Shown: one piece after another, positions 43,041-52,500 of the stretch | How positions within the stretch are numbered: the stretch's first letter is position 1 | How the letters are laid out: every line of letters starts with the position of its first letter | Assembly: GCA_001464915.1 (NCBI GenBank) | Contig: LNED01000028.1 | Coordinates: 1 to 64,000 of the forward strand | DNA length: 64,000 nt | Direction: 5' to 3' | Origin: Sphingomonadales bacterium Ga0077531 | Lineage (GTDB): Bacteria > Pseudomonadota > Alphaproteobacteria > Sphingomonadales > Sphingomonadaceae | Made by a program: the position numbers and the translations under genes | The notes under the pieces: generated by a model | What the model saw: the letters and a program-made list of their open reading frames with translations, nothing else | What the model was told of the DNA's origin: nothing | The model's database searches: none

Positions 43041-44044
43041 GCCGCGTCCCCATGTTCGGCCGCGAATGCCGCCGCCGCGCCAAACAGGCCGGGCTGCGGG
43101 TGAACGATCAGCTTGACCGGGATGTTCGCCATCAGGGTTTCAAATCGCCCCTTGGCCTTGAACCGTTCGGCGAATCCCGATGCGAGCAGGCTGTCACGGA
43201 TGCGATAGCCGAGGCCCCCGGCGATCACCACGCCCGCAAACCCGCCCTGCGCCAAGGCAAGGTCGCCCGCGACTGACCCTAGCGATAGGCAGAACCGGTC
43301 AACCGCCGCTGCCGCCAGACTGTCTTCGCCGCTAGTGCCAAGGTTCCAGATTTCGATCGCGTCACGCTCTGGCTCGGTGCGCTGTTCCATCGCGGCGAGC
43401 GCCTGATAGATATCGACGATGCCGGGACCTGCCACCACGCGTTCCACCGACACCCGGTTGTGGCGGCGGCGCAGACGGGCGAGGATCGCGTCTTCGATGG
43501 TGTCCAATGGGGCGAAATCGATATGCCCGCCCTCGGTTGCCTGCACGCGGTATTGGGTGCCGGAACGCCATAGGTGTGCGACGCCCAGCCCGGTGCCGGG
43601 GCCGATTACGCTGATCGTGCCATCACGGCCCAGCGGCGCGTCCGGCCCGGCAAGATGCAGGAACTGGCTATCGTCAGCCCGCGCCACTGCATGGGCCACG
43701 GCGGCGAAATCATTGACGAGGGTGAACCGCTCCACCCCGAGCTTCTCATTGATGAGCGCCGGGCGGATGATCCACGGGTTATTGGTAAAGCGGATCACCG
43801 AGGCAAGGTTGCCGGGGCTGCCGACCGGCCCGGCAATCGCCATGCTGACAGCGGGGGGAAGCGTGCCGCCCTTTCGGTCGCGGAAAGCCTCCCACGCGGT
43901 CTGAAAGCTGGCGTGATCGGCGGTGTGGAGCGTTTCGGGTTCGTCGAGGCTGATTGCGCCATCAACGCCGATGCTCGCAATCGCAAAGCGGGCATGGGTG
44001 CCGCCGATATCGACCACCACCAGATCTGACATCAGATCGCGCAT
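43037..44044 (-). CDS. glk: Glucokinase
   Basis: ATP-dependent glucokinase of the bacterial Glk family. Motifs: LVVVDIGGTHARFAIA (phosphate 1), FTLVNDFAAVAHAV (catalytic Asp), VIGPGTGLGVAHL (phosphate 2), EGGHIDFAP, and VVIAGGLGYR (adenosine). It is 335 aa from the ATG at 44044; an ATG at 44032 is also possible. It forms glucose 6-phosphate for Zwf. The 15-mer shared with zwf lies upstream at nearly the same distance, which favours the 44044 start. Confidence 0.94.
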   Translation of the reverse strand: MRDLMSDLVVVDIGGTHARFAIASIGVDGAISLDEPETLHTADHASFQTAWEAFRDRKGGTLPPAVSMAIAGPVGSPGNLASVIRFTNNPWIIRPALINEKLGVERFTLVNDFAAVAHAVARADDSQFLHLAGPDAPLGRDGTISVIGPGTGLGVAHLWRSGTQYRVQATEGGHIDFAPLDTIEDAILARLRRRHNRVSVERVVAGPGIVDIYQALAAMEQRTEPERDAIEIWNLGTSGEDSLAAAAVDRFCLSLGSVAGDLALAQGGFAGVVIAGGLGYRIRDSLLASGFAERFKAKGRFETLMANIPVKLIVHPQPGLFGAAAAFAAEHGDAA

Positions 44045-44106
44045 ATTCGTCTCCCCGCCTACGTTGGCGAGGGTGTTAGCAGGCGGCGCGCGGAAATCCC
44101 ACGCGC

Positions 44107-44121
44107 CGCATACTTATTCAA
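44107..44121 (-). promoter_or_regulatory. Conserved 15-mer upstream of glk
   Basis: Identical to the site before zwf (TTGAATAAGTATGCG on the glk coding strand), 62 nt before the glk ATG at 44044. It sits in the 89-nt gap between the S46 peptidase stop and glk. Confidence 0.6.
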
Positions 44122-44133
44122 ATGGGATGGGGC

Positions 44134-46272
44134 CTATTCGGCAGTGACGCCCATTTCCTTGAGCAGGCGGTCAGCCCCATCGACCTTTTCCATCGTCCAC
44201 AGCATGAAGCGGCTGTCGACGTGGATCGTGCGGTTGATTTTGGGATCATACATCCAGTCCGACACCACGCCTTCGATTGTGCCGTCGAACGCCAGACCGA
44301 CAAATTCGCCGCGCGCGTTGAGTGTCGAGGAACCCGAGTTGCCGTTGGTGATATCCACCGTCGAAAGGAAGTCGACCGGCAGCGTGCCGAGTTCGGGCGC
44401 GACATAGCGGCCGTAATCCTTGGCCTTGATGAGCTCGATCATCTTGTCGGGCGCATCAAATTCGCCGCGGCCGGTATGCTTGGCGACGATGCCTTCGGCG
44501 GTTGTGAACGGCGTCCATGCCTGCCCATCAACCGCCTTGCCGGTCACCTTGCCATAGGTGAATCGTAGCGAGCCATTGGCGTCGGGGTACATGGTCTTGC
44601 CCTGTGACGCGGCATAGGCGAGGCGCGCTTCCATGACCTTGGAGCGGGCCTTTTGGACTTCGCCCGAACGAGCTTTTTCTTCGGCTTCCCCGGTCATGGC
44701 TTCGTCAAACGTGGCGACCGCAAGCTGAATGAACGGATCATTCGATGCCTTGAAATCGGCGACCGATTTGCCCATCCATTCGAGCCGTTTGGCCGTGTCG
44801 CCCAGTTCGGTGCCGGCATAGAACGATGCCAGATCGCGGCCTTCCATGAAGGCATCGAAGCTTTTGTTGCGGTCGCCTGCATCAAGGGTCCGGTATTCCG
44901 CGATGCCGTCTTCCCACAATGCCTTGTCGATATCGGCGACATAGCGGCGCTCGATCCGCTGCATGCCCTGCGTCAGGAAGGCGCGGTCACGCTCCTGATA
45001 ACCCGGCTCACGCATCTTGTCGGGCTTGGCCTGTTCGTTAGCCCAGCGATACAGTTGGCGGGCGGCCCCATAAAGCTGCCCGCGCGTCAGCATCCCGCGC
45101 TTGGCATCGGCGAGCGACACAGCGTTGCTTTCGAGCACCAAGCGGTCAAGCTCTGCCAGCGCCGGGCCATATTGTGCCTGCCGCTTGGGATCGGCATCGA
45201 CCCATGCCCGGAACGCCGCTTCTTCGGCGGCCTTCTTGTCGATCAACGAAATGGCATCGGCCCCGGCCATCTGCCCGGCGATCTTCTTTTCGTAGTTCTC
45301 AATGCCCTGCAACGTGGCTGCATAGGCGATGGTCGCCGCCTGCTTGCCCGCAGTCAGCGCGTCGATATTGTTGCCATACTCGGTCAACATGGCTTGCTGA
45401 TAGGGGTAGAGTTCTTCGTAATAGAACCGCGCTTCTTCGGCGGTGCGCAGGCGTTCGGTGGTGCCGGGGAAGCCTGCGACCATGATGAAATCACCGTCCT
45501 TCACGCCCTGCTTGGCGATGGGGAGGAAGGCCTTGGGCTTGAACGGCACGTTATCCTTGCTGAACGCAGTCGACGAACCGTCGGGCGCAACATAGGCGCG
45601 GTAGAAGGCGAAATCGCCGGTGTGGCGCGGCCACTGCCAGTTGTCCTTTTCCCCGCCAAAATTCCCGACCCCGCCGGCGGGTGCATAGACCAGCCGAACG
45701 TCCTTGATTTCAAGCTGCTGCTGCAACCAATATTGCTGCCCACCGAAATAGGCGCGCACATCGCAGCGGCGGTTGGCCTGCTTTTCGCATGCTTCGATCA
45801 GCGCGGTGCGGTTGGCTTGCAGCCGGTCATAACGCGCGCGGCCTTCCAGCTTGTCGGCGCCCTTGAGCATCGCGGCGGATACATCGCGCAGATCTTCGAT
45901 CACGTAGATGCGGCTGCCGGGCGCGGCGGGCAATTCATCACCAAGCGTCGCGGCGAGGAAGCCGTTGGTCAGGTAATCCGCTTCGGGCGAGGAATTGTAT
46001 TGCAGCGATCCGGCGACGCAGTGGTGGTTCGTGGCCACCAGGCCTTGCGGCGATAGGAACGCGGCCGAACAGCCACCGAGCGAAGCAATCGCGGTCAGCG
46101 GCGGGCGTTGCAGGTCGCCCAACGTGGTCGGATCGAGTTCGAGGCCTGCCTGCTTCATCGCATCGGCAATCGCGCCGGTCTGGCTTGGCAGCCACATGCC
46201 TTCATCGGCGCTGGCGGCGGCGGGTGCGCAAAGCATCAGGGCGCTGGCCCCGGCGAGCAGGAAGTTCTTCAT
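44134..46272 (-). CDS. S46 family dipeptidyl-peptidase (DPP7-like)
   Basis: Periplasmic or surface serine exopeptidase that removes dipeptides from peptides. A signal peptide ends near AAASADEG. The chymotrypsin-like halves show LVATNHHCVAGSLQ (catalytic His), a long helical insertion, and TNGNSGSSTLNARGEFVGLA (catalytic Ser). The next residues FDGTIEGVV carry Gly where the acid-specific DPP11 has Arg, pointing to DPP7-like specificity for hydrophobic residues. I use the ATG at 46272 (712 aa), since the extension upstream has no signal-like character. Confidence 0.9.
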   Translation of the reverse strand: MKNFLLAGASALMLCAPAAASADEGMWLPSQTGAIADAMKQAGLELDPTTLGDLQRPPLTAIASLGGCSAAFLSPQGLVATNHHCVAGSLQYNSSPEADYLTNGFLAATLGDELPAAPGSRIYVIEDLRDVSAAMLKGADKLEGRARYDRLQANRTALIEACEKQANRRCDVRAYFGGQQYWLQQQLEIKDVRLVYAPAGGVGNFGGEKDNWQWPRHTGDFAFYRAYVAPDGSSTAFSKDNVPFKPKAFLPIAKQGVKDGDFIMVAGFPGTTERLRTAEEARFYYEELYPYQQAMLTEYGNNIDALTAGKQAATIAYAATLQGIENYEKKIAGQMAGADAISLIDKKAAEEAAFRAWVDADPKRQAQYGPALAELDRLVLESNAVSLADAKRGMLTRGQLYGAARQLYRWANEQAKPDKMREPGYQERDRAFLTQGMQRIERRYVADIDKALWEDGIAEYRTLDAGDRNKSFDAFMEGRDLASFYAGTELGDTAKRLEWMGKSVADFKASNDPFIQLAVATFDEAMTGEAEEKARSGEVQKARSKVMEARLAYAASQGKTMYPDANGSLRFTYGKVTGKAVDGQAWTPFTTAEGIVAKHTGRGEFDAPDKMIELIKAKDYGRYVAPELGTLPVDFLSTVDITNGNSGSSTLNARGEFVGLAFDGTIEGVVSDWMYDPKINRTIHVDSRFMLWTMEKVDGADRLLKEMGVTAE

Positions 46273-46454
46273 GGCTGCAATCCCTTTGGTCTGACGCCGC
46301 AGGCCCAGCGGGGCAAGCGGCGGGAGTATGTTTGCCCGGTGCGGGCGAATGGCGGCTGTTAGGACACTTCGCTGCATTCTGAAAAGATGGAATTTGCCGG
46401 ATCGACGAACGACTTTTCCTCGCAGGTCAACGGCGCGCGCAAATGGTTCTTGCG
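46273..46454. other. Divergent intergenic region, peptidase side
   Basis: The region upstream of the S46 peptidase gene should contain its promoter. I recognise no clear -35/-10 pair or palindrome until the Fur-like box at 46455. Confidence 0.4.
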
Positions 46455-46467
46455 AATGATTATCATT
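46455..46467. promoter_or_regulatory. Fur-like iron box
   Basis: AATGATTATCATT is a perfect 6-1-6 inverted repeat matching the core of the Fur consensus. It lies 50 nt before the lipoprotein ATG and 182 nt before the peptidase start, so the lipoprotein is the likely iron-controlled gene. Confidence 0.75.
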
Positions 46468-46517
46468 TCCGCCATGAGGCACGCCAATCTGACTTATCAC
46501 ACAAAGGACAATCGCCG

Positions 46518-47387
46518 ATGAACAGCACCCTCAAGCTCTGGACGCAGCTCGGCCTTGGCACGGCGCTGGCCGGGGGGATGCTGGCTGCGTGTGGCGGTGA
46601 ATCCGGGGGAGAAGGCGGCGAAGGGGCTGGCACGCAGGCGGTCGCTTCAGGCGAAAGCGGCGCGGCGGGCGGCGAGGGTGAAGCTGGCGCAGGCGGCGAA
46701 GGGGCCGGCGGCGAAGCAGCAGGTGGTGAAGGCGAAGGCGGAGTTGCCGTTGGCGATGCGGGCACTGATCCTGTCGCCTATGGGATCGCGCTGGCCGTGA
46801 CCGAAGCCCACGTTGTCGCCGCACGCGATGCCTATGCGGCGGGCAAAAAGGACGCGGCGGCGGAAATGTTCGCGCACCCCGCTTCTGAAGTGCTGGTGGA
46901 AATGGACCCGGTGTTTGCCAAGTTGGGCGTTGCTGATTTCAAGCCGCTGCTGACCGATGCCGCGACCGCCGCTGCCGAAGGCAAAAGCGTCGCCGAGGTT
47001 GGCAAGGCCTATGACAAGATCATCGCCGCACTGCGCGCTGCGGCGGCCAAGGGGCCCGATAATGGCGCAACCGATGCCAAGGTGGCCGCAGGCGTGATCG
47101 CCGATCAGATCGAACGGGCGAGCGCGATGTACCGTATCATCGCCAAGGATGACCGCTACGAAGCCTATCTCGACGGATATGGCTTTGCTAAGGTCGCAGC
47201 GAGTGGGTTTGCGACGTCCGGCGCGGCGATCAAGGCAGAAAATCCCGCGCTCCATTCTCGCATCGCTGAGGCGCTCGGCGTATTGAAGCAGGCCTACCCT
47301 GCCGCTACTCGCCCGGCCAAGCTGGCAGTGGAGCAAGGTGCGCTGTCCGCCGCTTCATCCAAGGTGATGCTCGCCGCAGGAAGCTGA
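46518..47387 (+). CDS. Putative iron-regulated helical lipoprotein
   Basis: A 289-aa lipoprotein I cannot assign to a named family. The signal ends in the lipobox LAAC (Cys25), followed by about 50 residues of Gly/Glu/Ala repeats (GGEGGEGAG, GGEGEGG) as a flexible tether. The rest (DPVAYGIALAVTEAHVVAAR to the end) is helical, resembling imelysin/EfeO-like iron-uptake lipoproteins in general style only. The ATG at 46518 has AAGGA upstream. The Fur-like box 50 nt upstream supports a role in iron acquisition or iron stress. Confidence 0.75.
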   Translation: MNSTLKLWTQLGLGTALAGGMLAACGGESGGEGGEGAGTQAVASGESGAAGGEGEAGAGGEGAGGEAAGGEGEGGVAVGDAGTDPVAYGIALAVTEAHVVAARDAYAAGKKDAAAEMFAHPASEVLVEMDPVFAKLGVADFKPLLTDAATAAAEGKSVAEVGKAYDKIIAALRAAAAKGPDNGATDAKVAAGVIADQIERASAMYRIIAKDDRYEAYLDGYGFAKVAASGFATSGAAIKAENPALHSRIAEALGVLKQAYPAATRPAKLAVEQGALSAASSKVMLAAGS

Positions 47388-47540
47388 GCCACGCTGCGCC
47401 CGCGCGCCGCCAATGCGCATAGCCAATCTTGGCCCATATTTGTGCAAATGCGACAAAGTGCCCGGCATGGGGGCATAAAATCGTTTGCGCGCTTGTCTTT
47501 GAGGGTGGGGCGAGTAGGCTTTCTAACTACGAGGGGTCGT

Positions 47541-47588
47541 GGGTTTTGAGACGGGAATAGGCGCATAAGCGCCAGAAGCTCAAAGCCT
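47541..47588 (+). ncRNA. Candidate structured leader element upstream of tpsB
   Basis: GGGTTTTGAG (47541-47550) pairs with CTCAAAGCCT (47579-47588) over 10 bp counting two G-U pairs. Inside are an asymmetric internal loop and an apical hairpin GGCGC-ATAA-GCGCC (47560-47573). No known riboswitch consensus fits, so the call rests on structure alone. Confidence 0.45.
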
Positions 47589-47609
47589 TAGAATACAAGC
47601 GGATTGCAA

Positions 47610-47634
47610 CGGGCTGCGCATACTGCGGTGCCCG
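47610..47634 (+). promoter_or_regulatory. Second leader hairpin before tpsB
   Basis: CGGGC (47610-47614) pairs with GCCCG (47630-47634); after a 2x2 internal loop, CGCA pairs with TGCG around a TAC loop. No U-run follows directly, although GGGTAAAAACGTTTT comes soon after. It could be an attenuator or a translation control element. Confidence 0.4.
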
Positions 47635-47763
47635 GGTAAAAACGTTTTGGGGGGAAATTTGCGGCACACTCAGCTCAGCCAGCATTGCGTGCGGCGTGAA
47701 AGCGCGGCGGCGCGTGTTCGACCAGCCCTGTTGCTGCCAACGCAGTTTCTGTCACTCCGGGCC

Positions 47764-49548
47764 ATGGCGCGCGGCCTGGCATCGGCGTTGGCGCTTGGCA
47801 CATGTCTGGTCGGGCTTGATCAGGCCGCCCATGCGCAGCAAGCGCCGATCACTCCTCCGACCAGAAGCGACCTGATCCCGCCGGACACGCAGCGCCGTGA
47901 TGATCGCAGTGTCACGCTGACCGTGGATGGTGACTTTGAGCGCGCGCCATGCGCGCTCGACCGGCCGGAATTCGCTGACATCCGCTTCACCGTGGCCGGA
48001 GCGCAGTTCAACGGGCTCGACCGGGTGCCGGGCCTGTCGCTCGATGCGGCCTGGGCTGATTATCGCGGGCGCGAGCTGCCGGTGTCCGTGCTGTGCGACA
48101 TCCGCGCCGAAGCGAACGCGATCCTGCGGCGGCAGGGCTATCTCGCCACGGTCGAAATCCCCGAACAAAGCCTGTCCGACGGCATCCCCGATTTCACCGT
48201 GGTGTTCGGAAAGCTGACAGCAGTGCGGGTGCGCGGCGATGCAGGGCCTTCGGAAAAGATCGTTGCGGGCTATCTCGAAAAGCTGACGCAGGCGGACGTG
48301 TTCAACACCAACACCGCCGAACGCTATTTGCTGCTGGCTGACGATCTGCCGGGGATGGATGTGCGCCTGTCGCTGCGTCCGGCAGCGGGCGGCGCGCCGG
48401 GCGATCTGGTCGGCGAAGTGGCAGTGCTGCGGACGCGCGGGATGATCGATCTCAACGTGCAGAATTTCGGATCTGAGGCACTGGGCCGGTTCGGCGGGGT
48501 GCTGCGCGGTGAGATTTATGATCTGACCGGGCTGGGTGACCGCACGTCGGTGGCATTGTTCAGCACGCTTGAATTCCGTGAACAGCACACGCTGCAAATC
48601 GGCCATGATTTCCGGGTTGGGAGCGAAGGGCTGCGCTTGGGGGGGCAGTTCACTTACAGCACCGCCAATCCTTCGGCCGCGCTGCCCGGCTTCAATGTCG
48701 AGGCGGAAACGATCTTCGCCAGCATCTTTGCCAGCTACCCCTTGGTGCGCACCCGCCGCCACAGTGTGTTCGCCGATGCCGGGTTCGACTACGCCGATCA
48801 GGAAGTCGAGCTCAACAATTTCGGCCTGACCGAAGATCGGGTGCGGATGCTGTTCGCGCGGGTCGCGGGCGAATGGACCGATCAGCAATCGGTGCTGCGC
48901 GCCGGGGGCTATAGCCCGTTCGAGCCAAAGCTGCGGCTGCGGTATGGGGTTGAGGCGCGCCATGGACTAGACGTGTTCGATGGCAGCCCCGATTGCCGCG
49001 CCAACCTGCTCGCCTGTCTGGTCGGCGGCATGATCCCGCCCAGCCGGATCGAGGCTGATCCGACGCCGTTCCTCGTCCGGCTCAACGCCGATATCGAATA
49101 CCGGCCCACCCCGCTGCTGGCGTTCTCGCTTGAAACGCAGGCGCAGGTCACGGGCGATGCGTTGCCCGCGTTCGAGGAAATCGCCGCGGGCAGTTTCTCG
49201 GTCGGGCGCGGGTATGATCCGGGCGCGGTTCTGGGCGATAGCGGCATCCTGAGCGCGTTTGAACTGCGGTATGGCACGCTGGTGCCCGCAACCATCAGCG
49301 GGTTCGCTTTCCAGCCCTATGTCTTCACCGATGTCGCCTTTGTCTGGAACGAAGACCCCAGCCGCCAGCCCGGCAATCCCGACCGGTTGTGGTCGGCTGG
49401 CGGCGGTTTGCGCATGGCGTGGGGATCGGGCCTGCAAAGCGATGTGCTGATTGCCGTCCCGCTGGAACGGCCTGATCTGGCTGCGACCAAAGGCGATGTC
49501 CGCTTCATGTTTACCCTGACCGCCCGCCTGTTCCCGTGGAGATACTGA
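47764..49548 (+). CDS. TpsB-type outer-membrane transporter for the adjacent TpsA
   Basis: Two-partner secretion transporter (ShlB/HecB family). From the ATG at 47764 there is a signal peptide (ending QAAHAQQ), a Pro/Arg/Asp-rich linker, POTRA-like domains (DIRFTVAGAQFNGLDRVPG, then IPDFTVVFGKLTAVRVRGD) and a barrel with GSFSVGRGYDPGAVLG as the family loop signature, ending with a terminal aromatic residue (FPWRY). Upstream in-frame TTG/GTG codons could add up to 39 residues, giving an unusually long signal region. It precedes tpsA by 1 nt, as expected for a transporter-passenger pair. Confidence 0.9.
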   Translation: MARGLASALALGTCLVGLDQAAHAQQAPITPPTRSDLIPPDTQRRDDRSVTLTVDGDFERAPCALDRPEFADIRFTVAGAQFNGLDRVPGLSLDAAWADYRGRELPVSVLCDIRAEANAILRRQGYLATVEIPEQSLSDGIPDFTVVFGKLTAVRVRGDAGPSEKIVAGYLEKLTQADVFNTNTAERYLLLADDLPGMDVRLSLRPAAGGAPGDLVGEVAVLRTRGMIDLNVQNFGSEALGRFGGVLRGEIYDLTGLGDRTSVALFSTLEFREQHTLQIGHDFRVGSEGLRLGGQFTYSTANPSAALPGFNVEAETIFASIFASYPLVRTRRHSVFADAGFDYADQEVELNNFGLTEDRVRMLFARVAGEWTDQQSVLRAGGYSPFEPKLRLRYGVEARHGLDVFDGSPDCRANLLACLVGGMIPPSRIEADPTPFLVRLNADIEYRPTPLLAFSLETQAQVTGDALPAFEEIAAGSFSVGRGYDPGAVLGDSGILSAFELRYGTLVPATISGFAFQPYVFTDVAFVWNEDPSRQPGNPDRLWSAGGGLRMAWGSGLQSDVLIAVPLERPDLAATKGDVRFMFTLTARLFPWRY

Positions 49549-49549
49549 G

Positions 49550-52500
49550 ATGATCTGTTCGAACCGGAACCGTTCACGATTGCTGCTTGGCTGCGGCAGT
49601 GCCGCACTGGCTTTGGCGCTGACTTTCGCCCCGCAACGGGCCGCAGCGCAGGCGATCAATGCCGAAGGCAACGTGATCGACGGTGTGGCCTTTTTTGACA
49701 ATCCCGGCGCGGGCCAAACAACGATTGATGTCGTCACTCCGACCACGGTGATTGACTGGCAGCCGTTCGAAGATGTGAACGGTGATGCGCTGACGTTCCT
49801 GCCCGCTGGCAATACGGTGACATTCCAGTCTGGGCAGCTGGCGAATTTTGCAGTGCTCAATCGCATTCTGCCGTCCACCAACAACAACATCGCCGTGATC
49901 AACGGCAACGTGATTTCGCAGATTACGCAGGTGTCTGGTGCCCCGATGACTGGCGGAACTGTGGCGTTTTATTCGCCCACCGGCATCTTGATCGGCAGCA
50001 CGGCAACGTTTGATGTCGGCAGCCTGCTGCTGACCACGCTCGACACGACCCCGGAAAGTTTTGCGAACTTTTTCAATGGCGGCAACCTCAACCTTGCGGC
50101 TGCCCCTGGTTCGACCGCCCGGATTCAGATCGATCCCGGCGCGCAGATTTCCGCGCTGGCAGAAAATTCGTTCTTCGCAGTCGTCGCCGCCGATGTCGAA
50201 ATGCTCGGCACCGCGCGGATCAATGGCAGCCACGCCTATGTTGCGGGCGAGGTGGTCAACCTGTCGCTATCGAACGGGTTGTTCAGCATCTCGATCCCGG
50301 TAGGCACGGCAGCTTCGGGAGAGGTGGTAACGCTCAACGGTGATGTCGGCGGCCCTTCGAGCACCGGGGTGGGCGACAATCACATCATCTACGCCGTGGC
50401 GCGCGCCTCGGCTGATCCAATCAGCATGCTATTCAGCGGCAATCTCGGCTTTGATCCGGCGCAGAGCGCCGGCATCGTCAATGGCGAGATCATTCTGGCA
50501 GCCAATTACAATGTGTCCGGGCGGAACGTGGACAGCGGCTCGATCACGCAAGGGATCGATGCTGTGTTCCGCGGCACCAGCGCCACCAGCGATGTGCGCG
50601 CAGACATTACACTTGAAGATTTTACCGCCCGATCAAGCGTGCTGGCGATCGGCACCGGACAGACCATCGCGCGCGGTAATAGCAGCGTGGCGGGCAACCT
50701 GCTGCTGGTGGGCCGCGATGTGGCAGCCGTTGAAGCGACTGGCGACGATCTGTTTGAAGTCACCGGCGATGTCCTCATCGATGCGCGCGATTACGGGGTG
50801 GTCAGCTCTAGTCTGCAAACACTTGATGCAATCAACGCCACCGGCGGCACGGCACGAATCCTGTCAGAAGCTGGCGCAACCGTGCGCATCAACGGCAATG
50901 CGCTGGTCACCGCAGAGGCGTTTGGCGGTGCAGAGGATATCAGCGGCATTGCTGGCAGTTCGGAGGGCGGGACAGCTGAAATCGTTGCGGCTGGCGGCGA
51001 CGTAACGATCACCGGCCTTACTAATGTGCGGGCATCGGCATTCGGCACCAATCTCGATTTTATCCGCACCGGCGCGACTGCGCGTGGCGGCATGGCCCGT
51101 GTTACGGTCAGCGGCGGCGGCAGCGCGACGTTTGACCAAGATTTGCTGATAACGGCCATCGGTTCGGGTGCGGATAGCGATGTTTTCAGCCCATCGACCG
51201 GGTCGGATTCGTTTGGCGGCACTGCGCTGCTATCGATTACCGGCGCAGGCATGGTCGATATTGGTGGTAACGCTGTGCTGAACGCAAGCGCCTTTGCGCG
51301 CGGGGCTAACGCGGCAAGCGGTGGTGCACTGGCTGACGCGGGCGAAGCGGCGGTTTCGGTTGACGGATCGGGCACCATCACAATCGACGGCGATCTCGAT
51401 CTTGTTGCCACCGCCATCGCCGGTGACAATGGCGGCGGGCAGGGCGGGCAGGGCGGTCAGGCGCTGGGCGGCGCGGCGCGGGCGATCACAGTGAATGGCA
51501 ACGGCCAGATCACGGTTGTCGGAGATTTTTCGGCCTTGGCCGATGCGCGCGGCGGTAACGGCACCAGCGGCGGCGATGCTTTTGGCGGGGTTGCCGGGGC
51601 CAATGCGATCAATGGCACCATTGACTTGCAGCAACTTGCCACCGCCGATGCCTCTGCTTTCGGAGGCAGTGCTGCGTTCGGGTTTGGCGGTAATGGCGGG
51701 ATCGGGCGGGGCGGTAATGCCTTCTTCCAAGCCAACGGCACCGCGGCGCAGCAAGCCACCTTGATGATTGGCGGCGATGCCGAAGTGTTTGCCACCGGCA
51801 GCGGCGGTGACGGCGGCAGCAGCGATGGATCGGCGATTGCCGCCGGGCGCGGCGGCGATGGTTTTGGCGGCGATTTCGGCACTCCCAATCAGGCTGACCC
51901 CAATTTCACCAGCGGTGCCTTTTTGTTGGCGAGCGGTGACTACGGCACGATCAGCGTCGCCGGCACGGCGACCCTCGATGCCAGCGGCTTTGGCGGTTTT
52001 GGCGGCAGCGCGGCTGGGCCTTTGACCGGCGGGCGCGGCGGCGATGGCTTTGGCGGCTTGGCGCAGGCGGGCCTCGCCTTGCTCGGCGGGCCGGGAACAG
52101 TTGGCGGCGGTTCGGCCACGTTTGGCGATCTGTTTGTCGACGCCAATGGCCGCGGCGGTGATGGCGGGATTGACGGCCAGATTGATGCCGTCGTCGGCCT
52201 TGGCGGCAATGGCGTTGGCGGCGGCGCGCTCGTCACTGTGCGCGCGGGCGACGTTACGGCGGGTCTGGTGCAGTTGAGCGCGCTCGGCCTTGGCGGCGTG
52301 GGCAATGATGGCGGCATGGGCAGCGGCGGCACTGCCGGAGTATTGGGCGGCCAGAATGGCAGCTTCACCGCAACCGGGATCGATTTGTTCGCTGGCGGAA
52401 TTGGTGGATTTTCCGATGCCGGGCGCGGGGGCGATGGTTTGGGCGGAACCGCCGCGATTGAAGGCGACGGGATCACTGTCATCGTCAATGGCAATGTCAC

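Larger units (their letters stand above)
47388..47763 (+). promoter_or_regulatory. Long non-coding or leader region before tpsB
   Basis: The only stretch over 300 nt without an assigned gene if tpsB starts at 47764. The first 150 nt show no gene or clear promoter. From 47541 to 47634 two structured hairpins occur. From 47647 the tpsB frame is open with TTG and GTG codons (47647, 47659, 47689), so part of this region may be coding. Confidence 0.6.

Noticed and set aside
47541-47634. c-di-GMP (GEMM) riboswitch before tpsB
   Set aside because: The AAAGCC string recalls the class I core, but the conserved GNRA-loop helix and the GGGCAAACC segment are missing.
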